The translations under genes were made by a program, and so were the position numbers. A DNA stretch of 24,312 bases from IMG/VR virus record IMGVR_UViG_3300020200_000174, positions 1 through 24,312 of that record. One strand, 5' to 3'. This document shows, in pieces, positions 1 to 7,454 of the stretch (its first letter is position 1; the number at the start of each line of letters is the position of its first letter). Source of the stretch: a virus. The notes below the pieces were generated by a model that saw nothing but the letters and a program-made list of their open reading frames with translations, made no database searches and had not been told where the DNA came from.

Positions 1-91
1 CGTGACCCTCCAGATGGACAACGGCCAGACCATCTCCTTTGACATAGCCCCGGACGAGTACCAGCCATTCCTGGAAAAGCTGGGTGCCTAA
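1..91 (+). CDS. C-terminal end of an unidentified phage gene (partial)
   Basis: An open frame enters from the left edge. From base 2 it reads 29 codons to a TAA at 89-91, ending VTLQMDNGQTISFDIAPDEY and nine more residues. Only the tail of the protein is visible, so no function can be given. It runs in the same direction as the structural genes that follow and is separated from them by a hairpin, so it probably belongs to the same late (virion) transcription unit. Confidence 0.6.
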   Translation, partial: VTLQMDNGQTISFDIAPDEYQPFLEKLGA

Positions 92-108
92 GAGAGTGGG
101 TGACAATT

Positions 109-143
109 CCCGCTCGTGGTGAGCTTGTCCAACCATGAGCGGG
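109..143 (+). other. 12-bp hairpin between the first two + strand genes
   Basis: CCCGCTCGTGGT (109-120) can pair with ACCATGAGCGGG (132-143) around an 11-nt loop. The only non-Watson-Crick pair is G116 with T136. This is a G-U wobble in + strand RNA but an A-C mismatch in - strand RNA, so the structure probably acts in the rightward transcript. There is no T tract after it, so a classical intrinsic terminator is unlikely. An mRNA-processing or stability element between late genes is a guess. Confidence 0.5.
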
Positions 144-183
144 CTGGGTAGACGGCATTTCCCACACACGCTATGAGGTAAAC

Positions 184-2271
184 GTGGTAAAAGCGGGCGT
201 AACGCACGACATCACCCTAGAAGATGTGGACGGCTCAAACCGGACCGGGCTCATGCTCGCGCGCGCCAAGGGGCGCCGCGGCTGGACGATTGGCGACCGC
301 AACGTCGTCGCTGAGCGGACGCTGACCCGCGGCGCGATGCTGTTCTCCGAGTTCCCGCCCGACGTCGAGATGAACATCGTCCAGCACAGCTGGTTCGGCG
401 GCGTTGGCGGGTTGACCGAGACGCGCGCGGTCGAGGACTTGAGCGAAATCCACTTCCTCGCCGACGCGAACAAGGTCGACGCGACGCTGGATGGGCGGTT
501 GCGGCCGGCGCAGGAGTTGCGCATAACGACCGTCGATGGGGCGGCGGATGCGGTGCGGCCGTCCGGGTTCGCCCGGGTCGGCACCGAGTTGTGGGCGTTC
601 ATTGGCCGCGACGTGTATACGTGGGACTTCACCAACGCGAATTGGGACATCGGGACGGAGCCGGTCGCCGCCGCGAACATTTACCGGAACGGAGTCGAAT
701 ACGATGGGCGGACGTATGTACCTTCCTGGGTTCAGTCGTCGCACAACCCCACCCGCTACATCTATAAGGCCGACGCCGACGCCAACTGGACGCGGATTGG
801 TGCGGGCACTGGCACGCAGATTCGCGGGGCCAAGTTCTTCGCGAAGCTGCGGAGTGCTGGCGGCTCTGACGTCCTGTATGCTGCACATGTGGAACGCGCT
901 GATAGCACCATTGGCACGCACATCATTGTTTCGTCGACAAACCCCACGAGCACCTCGGCGTGGTCGACCGAGGTGGAGATTGGGGAGAGCGACTCCGTCA
1001 TCACGAACATGCTGACGGCCGACGACAACGAGCTGCTCATCTTCAAGACCAACGGCATCTACACGTATGACTCGGCGGGCGTGGTGGTGAACCGCACGCC
1101 GATGTTCGAGACCACACCGCACGATGACAACTTCAAGGTGGCGTTCAACTGGAACGGTCGCATCCTGACGACCGTGAATGGCAACCGGCTGATGGAGTTG
1201 GTGCTGACGGAGGATGCCGCCCGCTACACGTACCGGAACATCTCGCTGTCGAACGCGCTGCCGCGGTTGACCAACTACCACGGGCAGATTGTCGCGATTG
1301 GCGGCAACACCGACTTCGTGTTCGTCGTCGTCCACGACAGCACCAACCTCAACTACTACGTGCTGAAGGGCGACCTCCAGCCGGTGGGCGGGGTGACGGA
1401 TTACCGGTGGCACATCGTCGCGAAGATTGCGTATACGACCAGCACCGACGAGGACGAGGCCGCGGTGTTCCTGGATGGCATGACCGGCGCCAGTGAGATA
1501 CACGACCGGCTGTGGATTGGCGTCCTCAACGGCGGCGCGTCTACCTACCCCTACTTCTACCCGCTGTCGCGCATTGACACGTCGTGGGGCTACACCAACG
1601 ACACCGACTGCATCGCGTACTCGGTCAAGTATGACGCGGGGATGCCGCTCATCGAGAAGCGGTGGGAGGCCATCGATTGGGAGACCGCCAACCTCGGCAG
1701 TGGTGGCCGGCAGTTCGCGGTCGCGTACCGGCTGGACAATGAGACGGCGTGGACAACGTGGACGTCGGTGACGGCGAGCCCCTATGTGACGACGGCGTTC
1801 CCGCTGGGGACGTCGGCCAAGATTCTCGAGGTGCGCATCACGTTTGAGTTGAGTTTGGTGGGCACGACGGCGCCGGAGATTATCACGTTCAGGGTGAAGT
1901 CGCAGTTGCGGCCCGACCCGACCAAGCTGATACCGTGCGAGGTCTACCTGGCCGAGCATGTGCGGCTGTTGAACGGCACGTTCGGGGGCGGGACGCGGAC
2001 GCCGTTGGTGCAGTTGCGGACGTGGGATGCCCAAGCGGCGGAGTTGGTGCTGCGGACGCCCGACTACTTCAGCCCGCGGCGGGTGGTGTTCATGCCCGGG
2101 ACGTACAAAGAGATGCAGACGAAGCGCCTGTTCGGGCGCCAGCCGGAGTACCACGTTACGTTCGCGCTGCTCGACGTCGGGGTGTACCAGGACGAGGTAG
2201 GGGGTCTCGTGGGTGACGGTGTAGGGGTCTTGTGGGACGAGTCGACGTGGGATGACTTTGTTTGGAGTTAG
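184..2271 (+). CDS. Large virion structural protein, probably tail-associated
   Basis: This 695-aa protein starts at GTG 184, chosen because GAGGT lies at 175-179 and no in-frame ATG is better placed. There is no signal peptide or membrane segment. The body is rich in Gly, Thr, Trp and Tyr with short alternating hydrophobic stretches and recurring YTYDSAG/YTWDF-like strands, as in beta-propeller or beta-sandwich virion proteins. The C-terminus is Trp-rich (WDESTWDDFVWS), a pattern common at the ends of tail proteins. It lies four bases before a tail-fibre gene. I do not recognise a named family, and the tail role is inferred from context and composition. Residues 671-681 are encoded by a 34-nt sequence repeated exactly inside a - strand gene 5.2 kb away. 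Confidence 0.65.
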   Translation: MVKAGVTHDITLEDVDGSNRTGLMLARAKGRRGWTIGDRNVVAERTLTRGAMLFSEFPPDVEMNIVQHSWFGGVGGLTETRAVEDLSEIHFLADANKVDATLDGRLRPAQELRITTVDGAADAVRPSGFARVGTELWAFIGRDVYTWDFTNANWDIGTEPVAAANIYRNGVEYDGRTYVPSWVQSSHNPTRYIYKADADANWTRIGAGTGTQIRGAKFFAKLRSAGGSDVLYAAHVERADSTIGTHIIVSSTNPTSTSAWSTEVEIGESDSVITNMLTADDNELLIFKTNGIYTYDSAGVVVNRTPMFETTPHDDNFKVAFNWNGRILTTVNGNRLMELVLTEDAARYTYRNISLSNALPRLTNYHGQIVAIGGNTDFVFVVVHDSTNLNYYVLKGDLQPVGGVTDYRWHIVAKIAYTTSTDEDEAAVFLDGMTGASEIHDRLWIGVLNGGASTYPYFYPLSRIDTSWGYTNDTDCIAYSVKYDAGMPLIEKRWEAIDWETANLGSGGRQFAVAYRLDNETAWTTWTSVTASPYVTTAFPLGTSAKILEVRITFELSLVGTTAPEIITFRVKSQLRPDPTKLIPCEVYLAEHVRLLNGTFGGGTRTPLVQLRTWDAQAAELVLRTPDYFSPRRVVFMPGTYKEMQTKRLFGRQPEYHVTFALLDVGVYQDEVGGLVGDGVGVLWDESTWDDFVWS
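2194..2227 (+). repeat. 34-nt exact direct repeat, copy 1
   Basis: The 34 bases beginning GAGGTAGGGGGTCTCG recur exactly at 7377-7410 on the same strand. Here they encode EVGGLVGDGVG near the end of the virion protein. GTA and GGG codons are dense here compared with the rest of this gene. Flanking bases differ between copies. Confidence 0.9.
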
Positions 2272-2274
2272 TGT

Positions 2275-2859
2275 ATGGCAAACTCGGCGGATGTAACCGC
2301 ACATGTAGATACGGCGACGGCCACGCAGTACAACAACCTTCGGGCGGACGTCCTCCACACGTCCAGCGGGCACTTGCACGACGGCTCGAACGGGCGGCAG
2401 CACACCAGCGTGCCGACCAACAACGTCCTGTTCCCCGCGACGCAGTCGGCCTCATCGGATGCGAACGCGCTCGACGACTACGAGGAGGGTTCCTATACCG
2501 TCGGGCTCACGTTTGGCGGTTCCGCGACCGGTATCAGCTACTCCGACCAGACAGGGCGCTACGTCAAGATTGGGCGGCAGGTGTTCTTCAACGCGCGCAT
2601 CACGTTGACGAGCAAGGGGTCCTCGACCGGCGGGGCGGTGCTGACTGGCAACCCCTTCACTTGCGCCTACGCGGCGGCAGCGAGTGTCAAGTTCAATAAC
2701 CTCTCGTATGATGGGCAGGTGACACCACAGGTGAACCCGTCCGCGACGACCATCCGGTTGATGGAGGTTAACCAGACAACCGGCTCTGATACGGACATAG
2801 ACGACACGAACTTTGCGTACAACACCACCATCATCGTAACCGGGCACTACGAGGTTTAA
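2275..2859 (+). CDS. Tail-fibre-like protein
   Basis: This 194-aa protein starts at ATG 2275 with GGAG at 2264-2267. Residues 1-40 carry TATQYNNLRADVLHTSSGHL followed by HDGSNG, a head region seen in many environmental phage fibre proteins. Residues 66-120 carry LDDYEEGSYTVGLTFGG...YSDQTGRYVKIGRQVFF, close to the widespread LDDYEEGTWTP...G.Y.KIG..V.F domain at the receptor-facing end of fibres. The protein is therefore likely an exposed fibre or adhesin component that contacts the host. It is short for a whole fibre, so it may trimerise on another protein or serve as a tip. The next gene starts on the base after its stop. Confidence 0.8.
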   Translation: MANSADVTAHVDTATATQYNNLRADVLHTSSGHLHDGSNGRQHTSVPTNNVLFPATQSASSDANALDDYEEGSYTVGLTFGGSATGISYSDQTGRYVKIGRQVFFNARITLTSKGSSTGGAVLTGNPFTCAYAAAASVKFNNLSYDGQVTPQVNPSATTIRLMEVNQTTGSDTDIDDTNFAYNTTIIVTGHYEV

Positions 2860-3186
2860 ATGGCTAAGACACTCCTTTTGGAACGAGCGGAGACCAACGC
2901 GGACGGGGTTGTCTCGTTGCGGTTCATCAAGCAGGAGACGACCGACACCCCCGGCGGGCAGGTAGTCACGAAGAGTTACCACCGTGTCACTATCGAGCCG
3001 GGGCAGGACATTGACATCGTATTGCGGGATGTCGAGAATGACAAGTCGCTGCAGGGATTTGGCGGTGTGCGTGTTCCCGATGAGGCCATCGTGAGGGCGC
3101 GGGTGGCGCACGCCCATACACCGCAGACTGTGGCGGACTTCGAACAGAAGATGGTAGACCTGGGACAGCGGGTCGCGAGGCGGTAA
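2860..3186 (+). CDS. Hypothetical phage protein, 108 aa
   Basis: It starts at ATG 2860, immediately after the stop of the fibre-like gene, with GAGG at 2850-2853. The first half is probably beta-strand (TLLLERAETNADGVVSLRFI). A segment reading RVTIEPGQDIDIVLRDVEND follows, and the C-terminus is helical and charged. There are no membrane segments and no cysteines. The family is not recognised. Its position between the fibre gene and small membrane ORFs suggests a late function such as a fibre-associated or lysis-adjacent protein, but this is only context. Confidence 0.7.
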   Translation: MAKTLLLERAETNADGVVSLRFIKQETTDTPGGQVVTKSYHRVTIEPGQDIDIVLRDVENDKSLQGFGGVRVPDEAIVRARVAHAHTPQTVADFEQKMVDLGQRVARR

Positions 3187-3187
3187 T

Positions 3188-3277
3188 ATGTGTCAGTTTA
3201 AGGTGGAGAAGTGGAAGCCGTGCAGTTGCTGGTTACGGTGGCTTGACTACTATCTAGGCTTGTGGCCGCATAAGTAA
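3188..3277 (+). CDS. Possible 29-aa small protein
   Basis: ATG 3188 follows the previous stop by one base, with GAGG at 3177-3180 (7-nt spacing). It encodes MCQFKVEKWKPCSCWLRWLD plus nine residues, with three cysteines and four tryptophans. The tight packing (next ATG two bases after its stop) and good ribosome site favour a real gene. Length alone would not. Function unknown. Confidence 0.45.
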   Translation: MCQFKVEKWKPCSCWLRWLDYYLGLWPHK

Positions 3278-3278
3278 G

Positions 3279-3455
3279 ATGTATTGGCGCAGGTTGTTCA
3301 ACCAGGTGCTCCATTCCTTGCTATTTGCGTTGGTAGTGGGGCTGCCCCAGCTGGCGTTTGAGCGTGAGGGGTTCGACTGGAGGCCCACCGTTGTTTCGAT
3401 GGGCCTCGCCTTCGTCGTGCGCCTTGCCAGTTACCGCAACGTAAGCATTAAATGA
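3279..3455 (+). CDS. Small membrane protein, holin candidate
   Basis: This 58-aa protein starts at ATG 3279 directly after the 29-aa ORF. Two hydrophobic stretches are visible, about residues 12-28 (HSLLFALVVGLPQLAF) and 37-50 (TVVSMGLAFVVRLA), separated by a short charged turn (EREGFDWR). It is the last gene of the tail transcription unit, the usual place for lysis genes, and small two-segment membrane proteins there are often holins. No lysin is visible beside it, so holin is a hypothesis. Its stop is followed at once by a terminator-like hairpin. Confidence 0.55.
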   Translation: MYWRRLFNQVLHSLLFALVVGLPQLAFEREGFDWRPTVVSMGLAFVVRLASYRNVSIK

Positions 3456-3509
3456 CATGACACGACATAGACTATATATGGGCTTTGTCGGATGTCGTGT
3501 CGTGCTTTT
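3456..3509 (+). terminator. Hairpin with T tract between convergent operons (element E1)
   Basis: Bases 3456-3468 pair with 3492-3504: 13 bp including one T-G wobble that holds only in + strand RNA. The loop is 23 nt and is followed by C and five T residues (3506-3510). It sits exactly between the end of the rightward tail genes and the end of the leftward block, so it fits an intrinsic terminator for the + strand operon. The loop is longer than usual. The arms and inner sequence TCGGATGTCGT recur in a second hairpin at 19112-19166. Confidence 0.65.
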
Positions 3510-3743
3510 TCAGTAGACCAGACCGTAGAGTTCCTCGAACAGCTTACGGGGTATGGTGAGCGTGGGCGTCAGTTTGACGTTCGCGGGTAGGGGGAGCGGA
3601 ACCATCACGGTCGCGGGGAAGGGGTTCGTAACGAGCTGGTAGGCGCGTTTCTCGTGGACGACCGCTTCGATGTGTGGCGCCCCCTCGCGCTCTGCGCGGG
3701 AGAGGGCGTCGTTTGCTTCCATCATGTGCTTGACGCAGGACAT
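3510..3743 (-). CDS. Hypothetical protein, 77 aa
   Basis: This is the last gene of the leftward block. The start ATG at 3743 is chosen because GAGGAGGG lies six bases upstream, and a longer reading would overlap the neighbour. The N-terminus is a charged helix (ANDALSRAEREGAPHIE). The middle reads AYQLVTNPFPATVMVPLPLP and the C-terminus TIPRKLFEELYGLVY. No cysteine cluster or membrane segment. Family not recognised. Confidence 0.65.
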   Translation of the reverse strand: MSCVKHMMEANDALSRAEREGAPHIEAVVHEKRAYQLVTNPFPATVMVPLPLPANVKLTPTLTIPRKLFEELYGLVY

Positions 3744-3744
3744 G

Positions 3745-3996
3745 TTATCCCTCCTCGTTTGTCCAGTGTGTTTGATACCATTGGCACCACAGCGCCGCAA
3801 CGTGGCCGGCCGTGCTCATCCCCAAGTAGTGGCCCTGGGTAGACACCCAGCGGCCCGTCGCATCGAAGACCAGCCAGTAGCACCGCTGCCCGAATTGTGG
3901 CCAGTCATCCACTTTCAGGTCGAAGCTGCCGGTGAGGCAGTCTATGGGGCGCACAGCCCAGTCTGGGGGCAACTCGTATCCAGCGTAGGGGTTCAT
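3745..3996 (-). CDS. Hypothetical protein, 83 aa
   Basis: It starts at ATG 3996, 13 bases after the polymerase stop, with GAGG about seven bases upstream. It is aromatic-rich (nine Trp/Tyr in the last 45 residues), with a core FDLKVDDWPQFGQRCYWLVF followed by DATGRWVSTQGHYLGMSTAG. This looks like a small beta-sheet fold. No recognised family. It is co-transcribed with the polymerase. Confidence 0.65.
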   Translation of the reverse strand: MNPYAGYELPPDWAVRPIDCLTGSFDLKVDDWPQFGQRCYWLVFDATGRWVSTQGHYLGMSTAGHVAALWCQWYQTHWTNEEG

Positions 3997-4009
3997 TCCG
4001 TGACCTCGG

Positions 4010-6571
4010 TCATGGGTGCCACTCCTTTTGGGCGGCCCAGTTGGGGCCAGTCGTGATTTCGGCGGTGAGTTGGACGGGGAGCAGGCCGTCGAGCATGTGC
4101 GAGAGGATACTGCCGCAGACTTGGTCGACGTAGTCGGCGCGCACGATGAGGTTTATCTCGTCGTGGACGAGGGAGATGATGTGCGCCCGGGCGGGGTCGA
4201 GTTGGCGGTGGACGCGCTTGGTGGCGAGCTTGATGATGTCGCCGGCGGTGCCCTGGATGACCAGGGGTACGCACTCGCGTTCGGCCTCCAGTTGCTCGTC
4301 GCTCGCATCGACCGAGGACCAGGGAATGTCAACGCGCATCCGGGTGTCCTGGTGGTCGCGGTGCAAGCCGTGCCAAATCTTGGTCAGGGTGCAGCGACGG
4401 CCGAACCAGGTGTTGACGTAGCCGTGCTCGTAGGCGAAGGGGATGAGCTCGTTGGCGTGCCATTGGGTGAAGCGGGGGTAGTTGCTGTCCATGTTCCGGC
4501 ACCACCCGAGAGCCGCTTCGGGGTCGAGCCAGAACGCGCTCTTGCGGATGCCGCCGGAGCGGGCGCGGTTGAGCCACGCCATCGCCATGCGCTTGCCGAT
4601 TTGCCGCTGCTCGCGGTCGACGGTGGGAACGGGGATGTTGTAGGCGAAGGAGGCGGCGGTCTTGTAGACGTCGCCCCCACCGAGCAGGTCGCGGCCCCAG
4701 GCCTCGTCACCGGAGACGATGTAGCCGATGATGGGCTCTTCCTTGCTGACGTCCGCCTTCACCCACGTCCATCCGGGCGGGGCGCAGAAGGCGCTTCGGA
4801 TTTGGTGGGCCCACTCCATGATATAGGGTCGTTCCGTGTCTCCGTGGTGAGTGATGTTCTGAACATTTGGTCCACGAGAAGCCAATCTGCCAGTCTCTGG
4901 AGCCTCGGCCCCCGCCGCCGGCGTTTCTTCGAAGGCACCCGCTTGGATGAATGACGGGTGGATTTTCCCGTCCTCTTGTACCAGCTCAGGCAGGCGTCGA
5001 ACGTTATTGCGCAGAGCCTGTTGAATGGATGAGCGATACTCCAGCAAGGGGAGGAGTGGCGTCTCGACCGAAGGAAGGCGTGCCAGGGCGCGAAGTGCAG
5101 CCAGCGAAGTCGAGGGCGCTTTGTTGCCGGGGACGTACTGCAAGGGCAGCGACAGCCCGGGCGGGATGAAAGCGAGTTTCGATGAGGCGCCAAAGCGAAT
5201 ACCAGGAGCACAGCCGCAAGTATCCACAGGAACACGAGGGCGCCGAGTACAGTTAGCATCGTGAATCGACCGTCCTTTCCGTTCTCCGACCCGCTTCAAT
5301 CGCATCCGCGGCGGGCCGTACAGAACATTGCTTATGCCATGGGGTGAATCCCAGTTGACCTCGTAGGGGTACACGTCGACGAGCTTTGCAGTGACCTCGG
5401 CCAGCTCCGCGGTCAGTTCGACGTCGAGTTTCTGGAGCGGCGCAACGTCGAGGGGGATGCCGGCCATGTGCATTTCGGCGAGGATGGGGATGAGCGGCCG
5501 CTCGATTTCCGTGTAGACGGGGGTCAGCTTCTCGACGCGCAACTCTTCGCTAAGGTGGTCGAACAGCCGCAGCGTCATGTCGGAGTCCGCACAGCCGTAC
5601 TGGACGACGTTGTTGATGTCAGACCAGTCGACGTCCTCGAAGTGCGTCTGGCTTATCTGGAGGCACGCGAGGGAGAGGTCCTTTAGGTGGGTCGACGGCT
5701 TACGCAGGACGTAGGCCATCGTCTTCGTGCACTCGCCGTTCTCCAAGTGGATGCCCTGCATCGCGCACATGACGTACTCGTATTGGAGGTTGTGCGCCAC
5801 CTTGATGACGGTCGGGTCTTCAAGGACGTGCTTGATGCAGGTGATGGGGTCGGTGGTGTAGCGCGCCTCGCCGCGGCAACGCGACACGGAGAAGCCGATG
5901 GGCCGGCCGCGCATCATGGAGAAGGTGCGCGCCCACTGGTGGGAGGCGGCGTCGGCTTCAAAGTCGAAGGCGATGCACGGGGCACCGCACACGTAATCGG
6001 CCATTTCCTTCCCGGTCACACGGCGGTAGTCGGTGGGATTTGGACGAGGGGTGAAGTCGCCGCGGGCGTACTCGTCGGTGAACCGGTTGGCGTCGAGCTC
6101 CATCTCGGCGAGGATTTTCGGGTTGCGCAGCCCGTAGGCGGGGTGGAACCACGGTACGACCCAACCGCTCCAGGTACCAAGGGTGCCGCGGAAGGGTGCG
6201 CCGTGTACGCTGGTGATTTTCACCTTCGACGCGAAGACGTGCAAGGGGGTAGCGCCTAGCGTGATGATGACGGCGGGTTGCGCGCGCTCAACCTCATCGG
6301 TGAGCAGCGGGAGGAAGGGCTCGATTTCGGCGTTGGTCGGGGTGCGGTTGCCCGGGGGCCGGTACTTCACGACGTTGGTGACGTAGTAGCGGCTGGTGCC
6401 GGTGTACTCCACGATTTGGCGCAGCAGCCGACCGGAGCGGCCGACGAACGGGCGTCCCTTCAGGTCCTCGAATTCGCCCGGCGCTTCGCCGATGAGCATG
6501 ATGTTCACCGGCGTCGGCCCCTCCCCCGGCACATACCGCGCGTTGGGGTATGGCGACGGTGGGATGTTCAT
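4010..6571 (-). CDS. Uracil-DNA glycosylase / family A DNA polymerase fusion
   Basis: An 853-aa replicative polymerase with an N-terminal family-4-like uracil-DNA glycosylase domain. Start ATG 6571 overlaps the dNMP kinase stop as ATGA; longer readings run into that gene. Glycosylase: GEAPG at 28-32, PFVG at 41-44, RPPGNR at 71-76, HPAY at 143-146. The 3'-5' exonuclease follows with DFE at 203-205, then a YGCADSD motif. The polymerase has ASRGPNVQNI, motif A ADVSKEE and motif C HDE near 803-805, and ends GPNW...KEW. The family-4 Fe-S cluster cysteines are absent (KY where KC is usual). Motif B reads RQIGKRMAMAWLNRARSGG, so the usual Phe and Tyr of the O-helix appear to be Met and Asn. A similar fusion is known in SPO1-type phages. 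It would replicate the phage genome and may act on uracil. Confidence 0.95.
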   Translation of the reverse strand: MNIPPSPYPNARYVPGEGPTPVNIMLIGEAPGEFEDLKGRPFVGRSGRLLRQIVEYTGTSRYYVTNVVKYRPPGNRTPTNAEIEPFLPLLTDEVERAQPAVIITLGATPLHVFASKVKITSVHGAPFRGTLGTWSGWVVPWFHPAYGLRNPKILAEMELDANRFTDEYARGDFTPRPNPTDYRRVTGKEMADYVCGAPCIAFDFEADAASHQWARTFSMMRGRPIGFSVSRCRGEARYTTDPITCIKHVLEDPTVIKVAHNLQYEYVMCAMQGIHLENGECTKTMAYVLRKPSTHLKDLSLACLQISQTHFEDVDWSDINNVVQYGCADSDMTLRLFDHLSEELRVEKLTPVYTEIERPLIPILAEMHMAGIPLDVAPLQKLDVELTAELAEVTAKLVDVYPYEVNWDSPHGISNVLYGPPRMRLKRVGERKGRSIHDANCTRRPRVPVDTCGCAPGIRFGASSKLAFIPPGLSLPLQYVPGNKAPSTSLAALRALARLPSVETPLLPLLEYRSSIQQALRNNVRRLPELVQEDGKIHPSFIQAGAFEETPAAGAEAPETGRLASRGPNVQNITHHGDTERPYIMEWAHQIRSAFCAPPGWTWVKADVSKEEPIIGYIVSGDEAWGRDLLGGGDVYKTAASFAYNIPVPTVDREQRQIGKRMAMAWLNRARSGGIRKSAFWLDPEAALGWCRNMDSNYPRFTQWHANELIPFAYEHGYVNTWFGRRCTLTKIWHGLHRDHQDTRMRVDIPWSSVDASDEQLEAERECVPLVIQGTAGDIIKLATKRVHRQLDPARAHIISLVHDEINLIVRADYVDQVCGSILSHMLDGLLPVQLTAEITTGPNWAAQKEWHP

Positions 6572-7137
6572 GGTAGCCACCCTTCCTCCTTCAACTCGCT
6601 GGCGCACTGGAGCAGCTCGGGCGGCGTCAACATGGAACCTACCATGGTGAAGCACTTATCGATAGCGTGCGGGCGCCGTGTGCTCAATGGGATTTCTGAT
6701 TCGTGGCCGGTTGGCTGGGTGTTAGGTGTGCGGGGATAGAGTTCGAGTATGCGGCCGCCCATGCCTTGTAGGAAGTCCGCCTCGTTCGGGAAGCGGACGT
6801 CGTCGACGACGAAGCGCATTTCCTGTGGTGCCTGTTTGATGGCGTTGACGAGCTTTAAGGCCCACACGGCGGGGTGGATGGAGCGGACGCCCTCGGTGCC
6901 GAGCTTCTGGAGCATCTCGCGGTGCGTCCTGCCCCACTGTGGGCATAGCTGTTCAATCCAGGGGTAATGGAAGTGTGCGGCCGGGCACCCGTAGATGTAG
7001 ATAGCAGCGGTACGGATGGGGTGCGCAAACGAGACGCGCTTGTAGTCGTGCTGCACTTCTAGCAGCTTGGCTAAGGTGGTCTTGCCGCAGCCAGATGGGC
7101 CGTGGATGCCGATTATTCGGACTGCTTCGGTTCCCAT
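6568..7137 (-). CDS. Deoxynucleoside monophosphate kinase
   Basis: A 189-aa P-loop kinase that would phosphorylate dNMPs to dNDPs for phage DNA synthesis in the cytoplasm. Walker A is GPSGCGKT at residues 13-20. GRTHREMLQKLGTEGVR and later FVVDDVRFPNEADF are the signatures I associate with phage dNMP kinases. The start ATG at 7137 has AGGAG eight bases upstream. Longer readings only cover the overlapping peptidase gene in another frame. It overlaps the upstream metallopeptidase gene by 25 bases and the downstream polymerase start by four, consistent with translational coupling within a nucleotide-supply and replication unit. Confidence 0.9.
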   Translation of the reverse strand: MGTEAVRIIGIHGPSGCGKTTLAKLLEVQHDYKRVSFAHPIRTAAIYIYGCPAAHFHYPWIEQLCPQWGRTHREMLQKLGTEGVRSIHPAVWALKLVNAIKQAPQEMRFVVDDVRFPNEADFLQGMGGRILELYPRTPNTQPTGHESEIPLSTRRPHAIDKCFTMVGSMLTPPELLQCASELKEEGWLP

Positions 7138-7454
7138 GTGCTGAACTCCTGTAGCAAGGTGAGGATGTCCGGGTTGTGGACAATCAGGTCGAGGATACCG
7201 TTCGCCATGCCCTCGATGAAGCCCTCGGACGGCTCCTCGTAGGGCGCGTAGATGTGCTGGATGACGTGGAGCAGTTCGTGTATGAGGCACTGGACTTGTT
7301 CGATGTCGTCGACGTCGTCGCGCAGCTTGATGTTGTGCTGGAGGAAGTCGGCCTCCGCCAACAGGTTCATCCGTTGGAGGTAGGGGGTCTCGTGGGTGAC
7401 GGTGTAGGGGAACGCGCTGACGTAAATCACGGGGAGTAACTCGGGGATTGACAT
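7113..7454 (-). CDS. Small HExxH metallopeptidase-like protein
   Basis: A 113-aa protein with LIHELLHVIQHIY, giving the zinc-binding and catalytic HELLH at residues 59-63, and SEGFIEGMANGI downstream, where Glu-81 could be the third zinc ligand. This is the arrangement of small phage and ImmA-like zincins. The start ATG at 7454 has GGAGG six bases upstream. No signal peptide, so cytoplasmic. Substrate unknown; it could process a phage or host protein. Its 3' end overlaps the dNMP kinase by 25 bases. Residues 16-25 (PYTVTHETPY) are encoded by a 34-nt sequence repeated exactly at 2194-2227. A structured non-coding leader lies directly upstream. Confidence 0.8.
   Translation of the reverse strand: MSIPELLPVIYVSAFPYTVTHETPYLQRMNLLAEADFLQHNIKLRDDVDDIEQVQCLIHELLHVIQHIYAPYEEPSEGFIEGMANGILDLIVHNPDILTLLQEFSTWEPKQSE
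7377..7410 (+). repeat. 34-nt exact direct repeat, copy 2
   Basis: Identical on the + strand to 2194-2227. Here it lies inside the - strand metallopeptidase gene, where it is read in reverse as PYTVTHETPYL with ordinary GC-rich codons for this genome. Copy 1 has atypical codons, which suggests that this copy is the older one. Confidence 0.9.

Noticed and set aside
2194-2227. Sequencing-adapter contamination as the source of the 34-nt repeat
   Set aside because: Ten bases (GTCTCGTGGG) coincide with the start of a common transposase adapter as I recall it, but the rest differs, and both copies sit within uninterrupted, sensible reading frames.
235-2403. A 722-aa open frame on the - strand opposite the virion protein
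   Set aside because: It is Arg/Pro/His-rich, has no motif and mirrors a gene with normal protein composition. GC-rich DNA commonly leaves the opposite strand open.
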